From NCBI RefSeq assembly GCF_026151205.1, contig NC_087076.1:14183675-14247674 (forward strand): a DNA stretch of 64,000 nt, in the 5' to 3' direction. A model generated the notes under the pieces. The model saw only the letters and a list, made by a program, of their open reading frames with translations. It did no database searches and was not told the DNA's origin. The stretch's first letter is position 1. Every line of letters starts with the position of its first letter. Source of the stretch: Bolinopsis microptera. Its lineage: Eukaryota > Ctenophora > Tentaculata > Lobata > Bolinopsidae. Positions 24,972 through 45,329 of this stretch are shown piece after piece. The translations under genes and the position numbers were made by a program.

Positions 24972-25267
24972 TACCGCTGCCAGTGTCTCTCTTTTCCAAA
25001 CAAAAGGAAATGATATTAATTTGAGGAACAGTCCGCTAATGCAAATTGATACCGAGAATGAAATCGGTCGCTCGCTTTTTCCATCCGATCACGGCTCACG
25101 AATTGTAATAAAGCTTATTGATTTGAAAAAGCGAGCGACCGATTTCATTCTCGGTATCAATTTGCATTAGCGGACTGTTCCTCAAATTAATATCATTTCC
25201 TTTTGTTTGGAAAAGAGAGACACTGGCAGCGGTACACTCTACCCATGATTATGGGTTTTGGTCAAAT
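24972..25267. repeat. Foldback/MITE element, right piece with 117-bp hairpin
   Basis: Segment 24965-25081 is the perfect reverse complement of 25125-25241, separated by 43 bases; the right arm continues to 25267 as the complement of 20640-20672. The perfect arms indicate a recent or gene-converted foldback element. Flanking bases are AT-rich and its own target duplication is not clear. Confidence 0.9.
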
Positions 25268-28200
25268 TATATAATATTATTATATAATATTATTATATAA
25301 TATTATTATAATTATTATTATTAAGAATTGACGATATATTATGATTTATTAATAAATTTTACAAATCTGGCTTTGGATTTAGGTAAAATTTTAATTTATT
25401 TTTAAAAACTACGGATAGTTTTTAATTTACTTTGTTGTATAACTATAAACAAAATAATCCTGTTTTCAAGAATGCGCGGCTTTGGCGGCCAGTTATTGAT
25501 TTATACATAAATTGAACCTTAAATAGAAATGTGGATATATATATATTAAAATTTAAAACTTTCAAAACGGAGGTTTAAATATTATTATATTATGATTGTA
25601 AAATAAAGGATAACATTTTAAATTTGTTTCACTAAAAAATTTGTTTTATTAGCTTGATTCAGCTGCACCAAGTTGGAGTGTATCACTGTATCGACAAAAA
25701 TTAAACGGGGAATTGTTTAGTTTAATTGTTAAATGTTTAAGTCACTTTCGAGGCACATCGACAAAAGCTTATTACGCTATTTTGCTTTTTCTTTTCACGG
25801 AGAAATAAGATAGTAGCATGTAATTTGAGCATGTTATTCTCTTTCAAAAGTATTCCAAGTGATTTTTATAAATATAATGCATATATTGAATCTGAAAAAA
25901 AATCTGAATTCGATTCATGAAGTTTAAAAGAAGTTACTGCAATGCGCGCAATTTGGGTAATGTGCTTTCGGTGCCTTTACATTATCACTCAATGTTTTAT
26001 TTTTACACGGAAGGTACTGGGTATAAGGATTTTGTGAACCTTTCTGTATTGGTCCATTTCTTAATCGTGCACTTTTGTTTCCTCTGAGGAGCCCAGTATG
26101 AAAAGTTTATATATGCTGTATCGTATAGTAATAATAATATAATGACTTTAATTGATAAAATTGCAAAAGTAAATTTATCCAGTCTTAACACATGTGTCTA
26201 AACTGCATTTTTTTACTTACTTACTTACTTACATATTATGTTAACTTTCAGTGAAATTTTTCCAGTGTGAAAACGCTCATTATACAGTTATTTTGTATTT
26301 GTTACGTGACTAATCACATGTTATATATATGTTTCAGTCTTCACGTTTTCGATCGGGAATCGTCTTTAAATTATTTTGGGGAATATTTTGACTTGATATA
26401 ACGACGTCGTCGTAATGTCACAAGTGACTGATCAACCACCTTATTTGATAGTGTTTTTAAAAAGAAAGTATTTATATTTTTAACTTGGGGTGTAAATATT
26501 TTTAGGGTTTTTATTTTATAATTTCAGATCTTTCATACTATATGTTACTAAAATGCTCATTGTAGCCTATAATATTTAGATTTTCATCATCATCACGTTG
26601 TAGGTCAATTTTGAAAATTAGTCTTAGATGTTTTCTGTGATTAATGTTGAGATGCTCCTATTTCACTGATTGTTTCTAACATTTTGCATCACTCAAGCTA
26701 CCAAGGCATCATAAGGCTTAATGTTACCTTGATCTTTGTGTGAAGAGGATCTTAATTCCTTATTTGTTGAATGCAGCGTTTCCCAGACCTCACCTTTTGT
26801 GTATATTCCCTCGCTTGCAAGTAGTGTTCCCAGAAATTAACAAAAAGTTGGCGCCTTACAAATCCTCGTTATCTTAGAATTTTAATTAAATGCAAGATTT
26901 TTTATGTTGTCACTATTTTTTGTCTCAAATAAACCCAGATAATACCTGCAAGCTTCACTCATTCTTTGACTAAATAATAACCATGTTTGCTATTTGATTA
27001 AAAGTTATTGATTATAAAATGTAATAATGTTCTACTTAAAAAAACAAAAATGTATTATCATGAACTTGCATATTTGAATAATTGATAACCATTAAGACTA
27101 AAATCTGTAACTATTTTTTTAAAAAGTCGTCCAACTTTAAGCAAATATTGGCCTTGATTCCAGTTACTTCATAAATAAATAGGATCTCTAGCTCACCGAA
27201 AATTGAGATATCAAGCACGTTAAGAAATCGATATAACACTTAATGCTATACTATAGACTATCGAAGTTAGAAAATTATATTATTGAAAGATCATTGATAA
27301 AAAAAGGGGTGGGGAAATCAATGTTTCCCACTCAAGAAGGTCATGATTTATCATCAACCAGAGTCCCACTCCCAAATCATAAATCAATATCCCAATGCAG
27401 TGTATAATGATTTAAGAATTAGACTTATAACGTCTAATTTGATCAAGATATCTATTTATAAGTTAGAACTTAGACCTATGGCTGCATGCTTTGGTTTTGG
27501 TATTTTTTTGGTAATTGCATTATACAGAATTTAATCATAAATTAGGCTCAAATTATACTAAGCCAATTATCGTGAATGTTATCCCATTTAGTGCTGATTA
27601 ATATCTTGTCAATTTATTGCTCAACAAAAAAGATAGAATTTGATTATGAACAGAATATATTAAAATCGAAAACATATTCCTTAAGTAGTAAAAAGAGGAT
27701 AATGATCGTGAGCCACAAAAAGTTTTTGATCAGAACATTTTATAAGTCGGTTTTAATTTATAACCTAGTTTTGTATACTATTTGGTTTTAAGAATTACGT
27801 TGTTGATTATATAGGATACCTGCCTAGCCTAGGTCGATCCAGATGAAGTCTGGAACGAGTTAAAGATACTCGTTCCAGATATAGGATACAGTGGCAATCA
27901 ATACACTTAGTGCTCCCTGTTTAGTTCAAATTATTCTATGTCAACTGAAACAGGATTAAAGATTTAAGCTTAATCGATTTACTTTAGAATCTAAATTTTT
28001 ATGTCTCTATTTACAGTTGCTTAATTTTAAATAAAGGGGACAAATTAAAGAGTGCACTTTGTAGACAAGTTGTTAGCATATTATGTTCACAATATTGTGT
28101 CTCCAGAAGGGGTCATTATTGAATTGTCTACTGCTATCTTCATTCAAAAATGTGTGTGAGCAAACTTACCTAGTTACTTGTCAGTAGCTTTACAGTATGT

Positions 28201-28597
28201 CCTTTGACTATTCCGAATAGCTAAAAAGTAGCTTTTAAATAGTGATCTGACTGACAATTTAACAAAAAGGTCAAAATAAGAAGTCTAGAAAATTGTTTGG
28301 CAGAAAGCTTTCATTTTAAAACTGAATTTGTTAACAAATGCACTGGGTTTTTGTTATCAGATTCATGGTTTTATTGCCAAGAATCTAGCACATGACTTGC
28401 TTTTTGGCCATCATTATAATATGCCCCAGTCATGTCAAATCTAATTCCTGGATGTTGCTAAATGTGTTATGCTAAACCGTTATAAAATGTAAAATCATTT
28501 GAATTATAAAGAACTTATTGCATATAATGGCCACTAACTTATGATTGAATTTTTTAGCTTTTTATAAATCCGCTATTCTGACAAAAGGACACGTAAT
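25268..28597. other. AT-rich region upstream of VGLL4-like gene
   Basis: Opens with TATAATATTAT repeats (about 25268-25320). No convincing coding frame. It should contain the VGLL4 promoter and possible 5' UTR exons; none was identified. A TTAC run lies at about 26213-26232, and an imperfect inverted pair with TCTGGAACGAGT and ACTCGTTCCAGA at about 27848-27881. Confidence 0.4.
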
Positions 28598-31231
28598 ATG
28601 AGCAGTTTCAACTCTTTGGAGCTATTGTCACAAGCAGCTTCCCTTGTCCAGATGTCAGAGGAGCACGGCAAAAACGGTGAGAATTTAATATTTTAATAGT
28701 TGTAAACTATATTTTTATTATTAGGTGATTGTTCATGCCCTCCGATTTCAGAATCATCGTTAACATAAACGTTAATATATACAAAATGACCGTTCAATGG
28801 TTTCTGAAAACAGTGAAGGACAAACTATTCAGCGGGCGATGATCTAATATCAAGTTGACTAGATATAAATTTAAGATGCACTTGTAACTCTACTTAACAT
28901 GATGTCACTAACTTATATTATCACACCGTCGACATGCGTTTTCCTTTTTTGTCACAAGAACATTCACGCCACTCTATATTTAGCCCATTTTCGTTCAGCT
29001 TCTACCGCTCACAGTATAATCCCACCATGTACTAACCAGCGCTGACATTTTTCAGGAATGAGCAAGTGTACAATCTGTGGGAACGCCAATAGAACATGCC
29101 TCTGCGACAGATTCAAAGGTATGTCCAAAATCCTTTGTGCTTGTTAATTGTTGACGGTTGTAATCCTGTGTTCAACTAATAGGAAAGTACGAGCTGGTGG
29201 TGTGAAATGTTTTGTTAAACAACAAGTGCAATGATATCAGGTGATATGCCAATTATACTGTAAAATACCAGTACTCTCAGCCAATATACTACAAACATCT
29301 TCAGGTTAGAACTCCAAATGTAACATCCCCTTCTTCAGGTCTCAGTAACCAGAACACCAAATGTATTCAGTCCCAAAACTCTGCTTTCTCTCGCAACATC
29401 ATCAAGCCAAATCCCATCAAGTACAACATGTGAGTTGTTCTTCTTGTGTTTTCTAGAGATTCCCTAACTTTGTAACCTTCACATGATATTATATATTGTG
29501 CTGTCTCTCTCTAGATGTTACCAGTACTTGATTTTGCGTTACATACTCCACAACACACTTAATATGTTAAAGACTGACACATTTACAAAGTGAGTGAACG
29601 ATAAGATGCTATATCGGATTATCGGGGTAGCAGCATTATGAGTGCTATCAGTATATATATATATATATATATCAGAGGACGACATGCAACATATTATACA
29701 CATTTGACATTATCATGTCCTGTTGGCAAGGCAGTGTCCGATTTCTCTTCTGCAAATTAGTGTACAGCTCAGGCAAGGAGCACTTTCGAGATATGAAATA
29801 CACGTGATACTTTCTCTTTTCTAATTACTTTACTACGAGATTTAGCTTAACGCAGTGCACGCGGGGGAGATGATATAGGGTATATTTCTTTATATATTTT
29901 ATCAAGGGTGGGGATACCCTAGAAGGTCTCTACTCGTGTTGCGCTACACACACCAACTGTATGTAAAATATGTTGAGAATTGCAGGGTGTGTTGTGTGGT
30001 ATTGCAAATATTTCAAATAAACTACCAGTTATTGGGAGAATTGTCAGAGAATTGCTGCGCCACAGAAACACACACATACCTTGTTCCTTGTAACATGTAA
30101 CTTTCTGCTATCTCGTGTTAATAATACATAGTACACACACTATCTCTATTCTACACACACTATCTCTATTCTACACACACTATCTCTATTCTACACACAC
30201 TATCTCTATTCTACACACACTATCTCTATTCTACACACACTATCTCTATTCTACACACACTGTCTCTATTCTACTCACACTATCTCTATTCTACACACAC
30301 TATCTCTATTCTACACACACTATCTCTATTCTACACACACTATCTCTATTCTACACACACTATCTCTATTCTACACACACTATCTCTATTCTACACACAC
30401 TATCTCTATTCTACACACACTATCTCTATTCTACACACACTATCTCACACATCCCCTTTTTCAGAACCAACAGAGGACCCTACACAAACACGCCCGGTCA
30501 GGATGTGGACGATCACTTCAGGAAATCTCTGGGTTAGTTTCATTGTTAGTTCCATTGTACTATATTTACAACTATTGTACAACTGGACTATTTACAACTG
30601 GATCAGTCAGTATATATGTTGCAATCAGTGGTCAGATGTAGAGCGATCATTACCAGTATCTACAAACCCGTGATTTCAGTAGCAGTAGGATAGGTTAAGT
30701 AGTTGGAGTATTAGTTTACGTAACAACCTTGTCACTGCATCGCACCGGACTGTAAGTCATGAGTGCTTCATACTAAATAATCTCATCGTCATCAAATATG
30801 ATACGATAAATTCATTAAGTAATGTGGGATCTTATTAACTTAAACATTAAGTATTACCGGGGCAGCGAACCATTACATTATAACACCGTGCACCACTGTG
30901 CTGCATTATTCTGCAGAACTGTCACTAGTCACATTGCTCACAGTGCAAGATCTGTTGACACCGTCGCTAGATTGGTTATGTGAGCTTTTACGGGATAATC
31001 CCTGATTAACATCGGCCCCGAGAAAATGAAATGAGATATTTGTAAGAAAGGTACTGGTGTGCGGGGTATCAGCTCATATAATATAGTGAAACACAGTGTG
31101 TTGGTATTGGTATTAATTACTGCAGATGGCTTGACTGAGTATGTTTGTGTGTAACGGCTGAAACGTTTAACCATTATCGCGCAATTATGTTAATATGCAA
31201 GGGTAATGCGGAAATACTTGAAGGACTCTCA

Positions 31232-31262
<31 letters not shown>

Positions 31263-31620
31263 GTCTCGGTGTATTAAAAGTGTTGTAAAATGGGTAAAAC
31301 TAAAAGCTAAAACTGTGGTGCCCGGAAAATGTATACTAAAAATAGCAACGCGTGTAATAAGTAATTTTAGCCTGGCATTATATTTTTCAATAAGTAATGA
31401 TCTATAGCTCTCTCTAGCGTCTCAGCCGTGTTAAAATATATCTCAAAAAAGAACATGAATTTAACACCGACGTTTCTCAGGCTCTAAATACGAAGCGCCC
31501 CAAAACAGCGACGGTTCCTACACAATCCAGCAACAGAGGAACGCCTCGGTAGAGGACCACTTCACTCGTAGTCTGGGTAAAGGATGGCAGGAGAAACTCC
31601 AGATGAAAAGTAAGAGCTAA
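28598..31620 (+). CDS. VGLL4: VGLL4/Tgi-like transcription cofactor with two Tondu domains, five exons
   Basis: Nuclear TEAD/Scalloped-binding cofactor that competes with Yorkie/YAP in the Hippo pathway. Exons 28598-28676, 29056-29118, 29339-29429, 30465-30532 and 31481-31620 have GT-AG borders and join in phase to 146 residues plus TAA. The N-terminal LELLSQAASLVQ matches the conserved VGLL4 N-terminal helix (LDVLSRAASLV in human). Two Tondu motifs lie near the C-terminus, VDDHFRKSLG and VEDHFTRSLG, each the short TEAD-binding helix; two copies is diagnostic of VGLL4/Tgi rather than VGLL1-3. Exon 2 encodes a Cys cluster, CTICGNANRTCLC, possibly metal-binding. The protein is about half the length of human VGLL4. 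Intron 3 contains a 20-bp minisatellite next to the exon 4 acceptor. Confidence 0.9.
30131..30446. repeat. 20-bp minisatellite in VGLL4 intron 3
   Basis: Fifteen copies of TATCTCTATTCTACACACAC with two single-base variants at 30262 and 30275. The pyrimidine-rich array ends about 18 bases before the exon 4 acceptor (AG at 30463-30464). It keeps a long open frame only because its unit and frame happen to lack stops. Confidence 0.95.
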
Positions 31621-35743
<4,123 letters not shown>

Positions 35744-36156
35744 TCACTAGAATAGGGTAGAGAGTGAGGGACCAGGCGTTGCTGGGGTAACAACTCATTA
35801 GAATGGGGTAGAGAGTGAGGTACTAGGGGTTGCTGGAGTAACAACTCACTAGAGTGGGGTAGAGAGTGAGGGACCAGGGGTTGCTGGGGTAACAACTCAC
35901 TAGAGTGGGGTAGAGAGTGAGGTACTAGGGGTTGCTGGGGTAACAACTCACTAGAGTGGGGTAGAGAGTGAGGGACCAGGGGTTGCTGGGGTAACAACTC
36001 ACTAGAGTGGGGTAGAGAGTGAGGGACCAGGGGTTGCTGGGGTAACAACTCACTAGAGTGGGGTAGAGAGTGAGGGACCAGGGATTGCTGGGGTAACAAC
36101 TCACTAGAGTGGGGTAGAGAGTGAGGGACCAGGGGTTGCTGGAGCAACAATCCACT
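35744..36156. repeat. 51-bp minisatellite, about eight copies
   Basis: Tandem 51-bp units containing GGGACCAGGGGTTGCTGGGG and CAACTCACTAGAGTGGGGTA. Because 51 is a multiple of three, two minus-strand frames stay open as 17-residue repeats. There is no start context, splice sites or conserved flank, so I treat it as noncoding. Confidence 0.9.
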
Positions 36157-37478
36157 TCAGTCGGAGACTGGGGTTGCTAGGACAGCAGCTACCGGAGATT
36201 CAATCCACGACGATCTCACCTTATCTCCATAAAATTTATCGAATTAATATTACAAGTACCCGTTACCGTGTTTACCTAAGTAATATTACCGCCGCAAGAC
36301 CCTGTTTAATCTGATCCGTCGGTTGTCTCGATACTTCCAGAAGCTTGCAAATCTAATCGATTTATTCTCTAAATAAACATTTGGTATTATCAAAATTAAA
36401 TGGGGTTTATGTGTTGTGCATGTGAAGCTGGTGAATTAATACTTAAATTCTGCACAGCTCTGGATGAGGTATCACTGAAGTAAACGTGTGTTGTAGCCAA
36501 CCAATTTGGTGTATCATCATTCATCAGCACTTAATTAATAAAGATGGGGAAGGGGGGACCACTATTATAGCCAGCTTATCGATAAAATATTCGATTGAAA
36601 AGGATGGAACTTATATAGTTTGATAATGAGAACATACTATTACTAAAGTAGGATAATCTCAGTTTTTAATGGTCCTTTAAGACTTCCTTTCAGTTTCACT
36701 CATTCAAGACGTGAAGTAAGTAAAATCTGGCGGATCACTTCTTTCGCCGTCTTACCACCCCCCCCCCCGGGGCCCCGCGTCTATGCATGTGAATTTTGTA
36801 TCGATGAACATAAAAGAATTAAGATCATAGCTATTTCGTGTACCAGACAGATTGTCATCACATTTCCTCTGACGCTCATGATTGGTGACACGGACATTTT
36901 AAAGTAAATCGTTTAGAAGAAAATAGATTACCCCACGCATCTTGTGGGAAAGTTGAACAGCTAATATGATGGATTTGTCTGGAAAGTCTAGAGTACCATT
37001 TACCTTTCCTAGAACTTTATTAAATATAAGCTCTCGCACACCGTTCTCCAGATAATTAGTTTGAAAATGGTGAAGTGGTACTTCCACTGCTGTGTTTGTA
37101 GATAAGTAGGCAGTTTCTGGATACTTTTTGAGCATTACGTATATCTACGAGTATGTCCTGATCGGTGTAAAAATAGAAAGCAAAAGATAGTAACCCGATA
37201 CGAATGCAAAACCTGCAAAACGACCAAAATCAGAATATTATTCTTGAGTTTCATGACGTCAAGTAGTCTGAGCGATACTGAAAGTTAATTATTTTTAGTA
37301 CTCCCAAGTTCAAGGAACTGCCCTGATCTTCTTTTCTCGTGAGAATTTCTCCAAATCTTGGGTTAAGTAGAGTAGGGCCCTTACCAAGTTTATCTGACCG
37401 ATCAGCCCTGAAGATGAATGGTGTAAAAATAGTATAATATACCTCTCTTTTCTCTAGAAGTTCTATTACTAATTATTA
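36157..37478. other. Noncoding region with a C-run
   Basis: A C12GGGG tract at about 36760-36773 stands out. A 78-codon minus-strand frame at 36899-37135 has protein-like composition but no recognisable family or splice context. Nothing else seen. Confidence 0.4.
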
Positions 37479-38398
37479 CCTTAGTGCAAGAAATATAGGC
37501 GGCAAGAAATTAAGGCGATTCTGACAAAATCGCCTTAATTTCTTGCCGCCTTAATATCTGACCACCGTAATTTCTAACCGCCTTAATTTTTTTTCTTGCG
37601 ATTTTTTCATAAGAAATTTTCGTGTGATTTTATTATTTTAAATTTACATGTCGATTTCGTTATTTGCTAGAATTCAATGAAATACATATTTAAAATAAAT
37701 TAACTTGAGTCTAAATACATTAATATATCAATTAATATTCTCGTCTTCTCCTTCTTCATCAGAGTCATATATCTCCAGCAGCTGCAATCCATAACCAAGA
37801 TAGTCGTCGTCATCTTGCTCCGTCGTGTCTGGAAATAGCTTCTTGATAATATCAGCTGATTCATCCTCCAAACGTTTGTCGAAGCTGTACTTTGTCAGTT
37901 CAAATTCGAATGTTCGTACAATTTTACATTTCATTTTTAAGCTTTAAATCGAGTTTTAATTTTAAAAAGAAATAATTTTTAATTTTAATGATGATATGTA
38001 GTATACATACATAAAAATTCCTTGCCGCGTACAGAATGTGCACTATCATTTTGTCAAATGCAATGAATATACCAATTGACTTGCAGTTTGCTGATGTAGT
38101 GGATGTCTACCTAATTTAAAATTATAAACTTAGACGACAGAACAGCAATCACTATAAATATAATGTGCATGCACCATTTAGTTTTTATGTGACCAATGTC
38201 CAATATATCGTATTTTTAAACAGATTTCTATGCTTTATAGACTGATAAAAGAATAAAATTGACACTATTTCGACCAAAACTATAACCAAATTTGCGATCA
38301 AAAATCGTATTTTTTCCGAAAAAAATATCGCCTTAATTTCTTGCCGCCTTAATTTCTAGCGCCTTATATTCTTGCCGCCTATATTTCTTGCACTAAGG
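37479..38398. mobile_element. 920-bp TIR DNA element (MITE-like) with TA flanks
   Basis: Both ends begin CCTTAGTGCAAGAAATATAG and continue to at least 30 matching bases, in inverted orientation, bordered by TA at 37477-37478 and 38399-38400. Inside the termini a GGCGGCAAGAAATTAAGGCG-like unit recurs in both orientations, including a tight palindrome at about 37499-37550. No transposase is present, so it is probably non-autonomous. TA flanks fit a Tc1/mariner-like target, but the terminal sequence does not let me assign a superfamily. Confidence 0.85.
37728..37934 (-). CDS. Short acidic ORF inside the TIR element, unknown
   Basis: 68 codons with ATG and stop, acidic at the C-terminus (YDSDEEGEDEN) and preceded by basic/aromatic residues (FEFELTKYSFDKR). 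No domain is recognised. It may be the remnant N-terminus of the element's former transposase or a passenger fragment. Coding status is doubtful. Confidence 0.3.
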   Translation of the reverse strand: MKCKIVRTFEFELTKYSFDKRLEDESADIIKKLFPDTTEQDDDDYLGYGLQLLEIYDSDEEGEDENIN

Positions 38399-38400
38399 TA

Positions 38401-41400
38401 CCCTCTGTCTCGGGCTGATCGGTACCTGATAATTCTACTTTGGGCAACTTCCAAGTAGCGAGTAATTCTGGAGTCACGTCAAAACTCAATCAGTAGCGCC
38501 CAGAAGTATGTAGTAACCCATGTCCCATAAGTAATATAATCAGTTTATCAGGTGGGGCTAGGCTACTGCAAGGGTAATTGAAACCATTATTGAATCATAA
38601 TTGTTGCTGTCTATCATCTATGACCAAGACGAGATGGGACTTTTGCCGTTAAATGTGTTGGTTTACTAACTAACTTACAAGTACCTTTAATGGAGATAAA
38701 TGTGCCACATTTCGGACACTCGAGTAGCAGTTCAACAGCAGGGAAAGTGACATTATGGGTAGTGTACTTTCAGTGGTTCTGATAAAGCTGATGTCAGTCA
38801 AATGTATCCATATAAATCTGCCATCTTATTGCAAAGTTATGTTACTTGCCCAGCTGTTGAACCTTTATCATATACCACGTGATTTGCAAACAATCACCAG
38901 ATTGTTTAATTATGTAAGCACCTGAATATGACACATTAGTGTCACAGGTGGCCGAGTTAATATTATGTTATCAAATAAAATAACCTAACAAATTCATTAC
39001 AATGTTCCTATTTTTGATTTCACCAGATATTAAATTTATAAAAGCTGATTTCAGTTCAGTTCTGGAGAATCAGGCGGTTCTCCTTTGAAGGGACCCTGTT
39101 CTAAGTGTACAGTATGTTTACATAGGGCCTGTCGTGAGATAGTAGATCAAATTAGTTCCACCGGTAGTACTCATTATTCTGTGGCCTCTATGTATCATCA
39201 CAACCCCTTTAAAGAAATAAGTCATCAGCATGTGAATATTTGCTAACAAATATCTGTAAACATCGTTTACAGCAATTGTTTTATGGAATTTATTTTATGA
39301 TAGCAAAAGCAGAACTAATTAGCTGCCGTATTTCAATCTGCCTACCGTGTACTGACAGTTGTGCCCCCTTAAGATCTTAGCTTATGAGAATATTGTTCGA
39401 AGTAGCCAAGTACTTTTGACATGATCTTAAAGTAAAGTGGTGAAGTACAGACCTACAGACCTACTTCTGCTGCGTGATGTTCACCCCCCATCGGGATCAC
39501 CTTAATGACAAATGTAGGTATGTATTAGCTCTTCTACCTCTAGCAATTGGACAGTAAACACGGCCTGCAGAATGCTGCAGATATTGTTAACTTTCCTTTT
39601 CGAAGAAATGGCGTACATGTCTCGTACGCCATCTTGTGCGCCTGATCAGCTGCAAGACTATTAATGCAATCTGTAAAAGCTTATTATAATAGCCATAGCT
39701 ATAATAGTTCAGGGAAAGGATCCGCCTTCTTCATAACGGATCCTTAACGGGATCCAGTTTTTAGTCTACAGTATCTTGTGAACTCTGTAAATAAGATCAA
39801 ATCCGTGCTCCCGCTAATGATTTTAATTACTCCCTACGAGCCATCTTTCTCAATATTCTGCAGAATACCCAGAATCTTATTTGAAATTTCATTAACTACT
39901 GAGTTATTGTTATAAAATCTGATCGATATAAAATTACGACCTGGCCGGGATCATTATAGTGTTAAGAGCGGTCATCAGTATCGGCAGGTAGCAGGAGATA
40001 TTGGTAAGGTTGGCGTCATAACACAGGCATATCAGATATGATCAGTTTAAAGGACCCGAGAGGATCTTACTTCCCATATACTTGTCTACACTGTCCTTCC
40101 GTAGAAGTGTGTTAGTTACTTAGTTTGACTGCAAATCTTTCGCTGGAACGAATGAAACTAATTCGTGAGGCACTGTACGTTCCCCAGAATTATCTACTAA
40201 TTTCAATATTATCGTGTGGGTTCTCCACGTGAGTGTAAGGAGTCCTAAGACACCTACTAGTACTGCTCTCTATGAGTTATGACTATATGTGTAAATATAG
40301 CATGGGTTTTAAAACTAGCGGGGTAATTTACGACAGGGAGGACCGTTTTGTGGTGGATTTTAAGGAGTTGGTGAGACGTTGGAGCAGGGTTTCACACGGT
40401 CGGGGGTTGGAAGACCAGAAGACGATATATTTGGACCAGGAAACTGGTCTGGACTAGCGGAAATGACGAGACGAGAACTTTCCAACACCTCCTGCCAAAT
40501 AGTGTCGAGACCGAGCAGAGTCCAGACCTTGAGGACACAACACACTGACAACTCTTATAACTGGTGTGAAAATAGAGAGATATCAACCTGTCAGTTGATC
40601 AAAATCTGTAAATGCCCCGTCAGAGTTAATTAAACTCTCATTAGTCAGCTGGTAGTGTTAATTAGGGGCCCAAGACAGGCACTATCCGGGGGGAGAGAGT
40701 GTGACTGAGTCCCAGTAATCTGAGGAATGTCCTCTCCCTCACTGGGAAGAGTCGTGTCGAGGTATGTTAAACCCACCTCGTATTAGATCCCGCATTTTCT
40801 CGGAGCACTTCATTCGTGAGATACCGCAGTTGTAGGGGAACTTAGGAATCTGGCAGATTGTAGGACTATTAATTTGCGGACTTTTTGTTGGTCCCTGGTG
40901 TTGGAGTAATGATGTGGAATGAGGAGAGTTGTTGGCCTGGAATCCTGCTCACGTAAATATGGTTTCACATGATCAGGAGGACAGATGTTATGTCGATGAC
41001 TAAACTTTGCGGTTATTTTAGTCCCCTTTATAAATAAACGGACTAAATACTTTCAAAAATGAGATCAATCATTCATGAATAGTTTGGATTAAATGTCATG
41101 CACTCATGGTTTGGTAAACGATTTTCTTTCGTGTGGTCGCGAAAGAGAAGATATGAACTTGAGTAATCTTTAAGAATGCAATAAGATTTTTTCCTGGACA
41201 AAGGCTGAAGTAGTCTGATACCTCCTGACGTTGCTCAAGTATTTGAGCTATTTAGAGCGATTTGGTAGTTATCTCCTGATTCCGGACTTCTCACGAGGCA
41301 CGAAACCGCTAGAGATATGCGGTAAACTGAGTTGAAGTGACAGCTGCCTCACGTTACGCTCACCGCACTAATTTTATAGCTTTCCAACGAAGACCGTCTA

Positions 41401-41524
41401 CTTTACCAGCCCCCTATCCCTTGTCCACCATGGGTCACACACCATCATCAAAGACTTGGACGGGTCGATGGTATTTGGATGGCTTTCACACTTTGACCCT
41501 GCATACCTGGATCTCGGTACCAAC
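38401..41524. other. Noncoding region
   Basis: No gene, RNA or repeat family recognised. Some overlapping short frames at 40270-40630 are mutual shadows with no family resemblance. Confidence 0.4.

Positions 41525-45329
<3,805 letters not shown>

Noticed and set aside
25268-25320. Regular ATATTATTATATA units considered as a CRISPR-like or origin array
   Set aside because: Simple AT microsatellite; no distinct spacers, and the genome is eukaryotic.
30115-30537. 140-codon repetitive ORF
   Set aside because: It is the 20-bp minisatellite read through in one frame; only its last part overlaps true exon 4 of VGLL4.
36899-37135. 78-codon minus-strand ORF with protein-like composition
   Set aside because: No recognised family, no splice context and no neighbouring exons; could be chance in AT-rich DNA.
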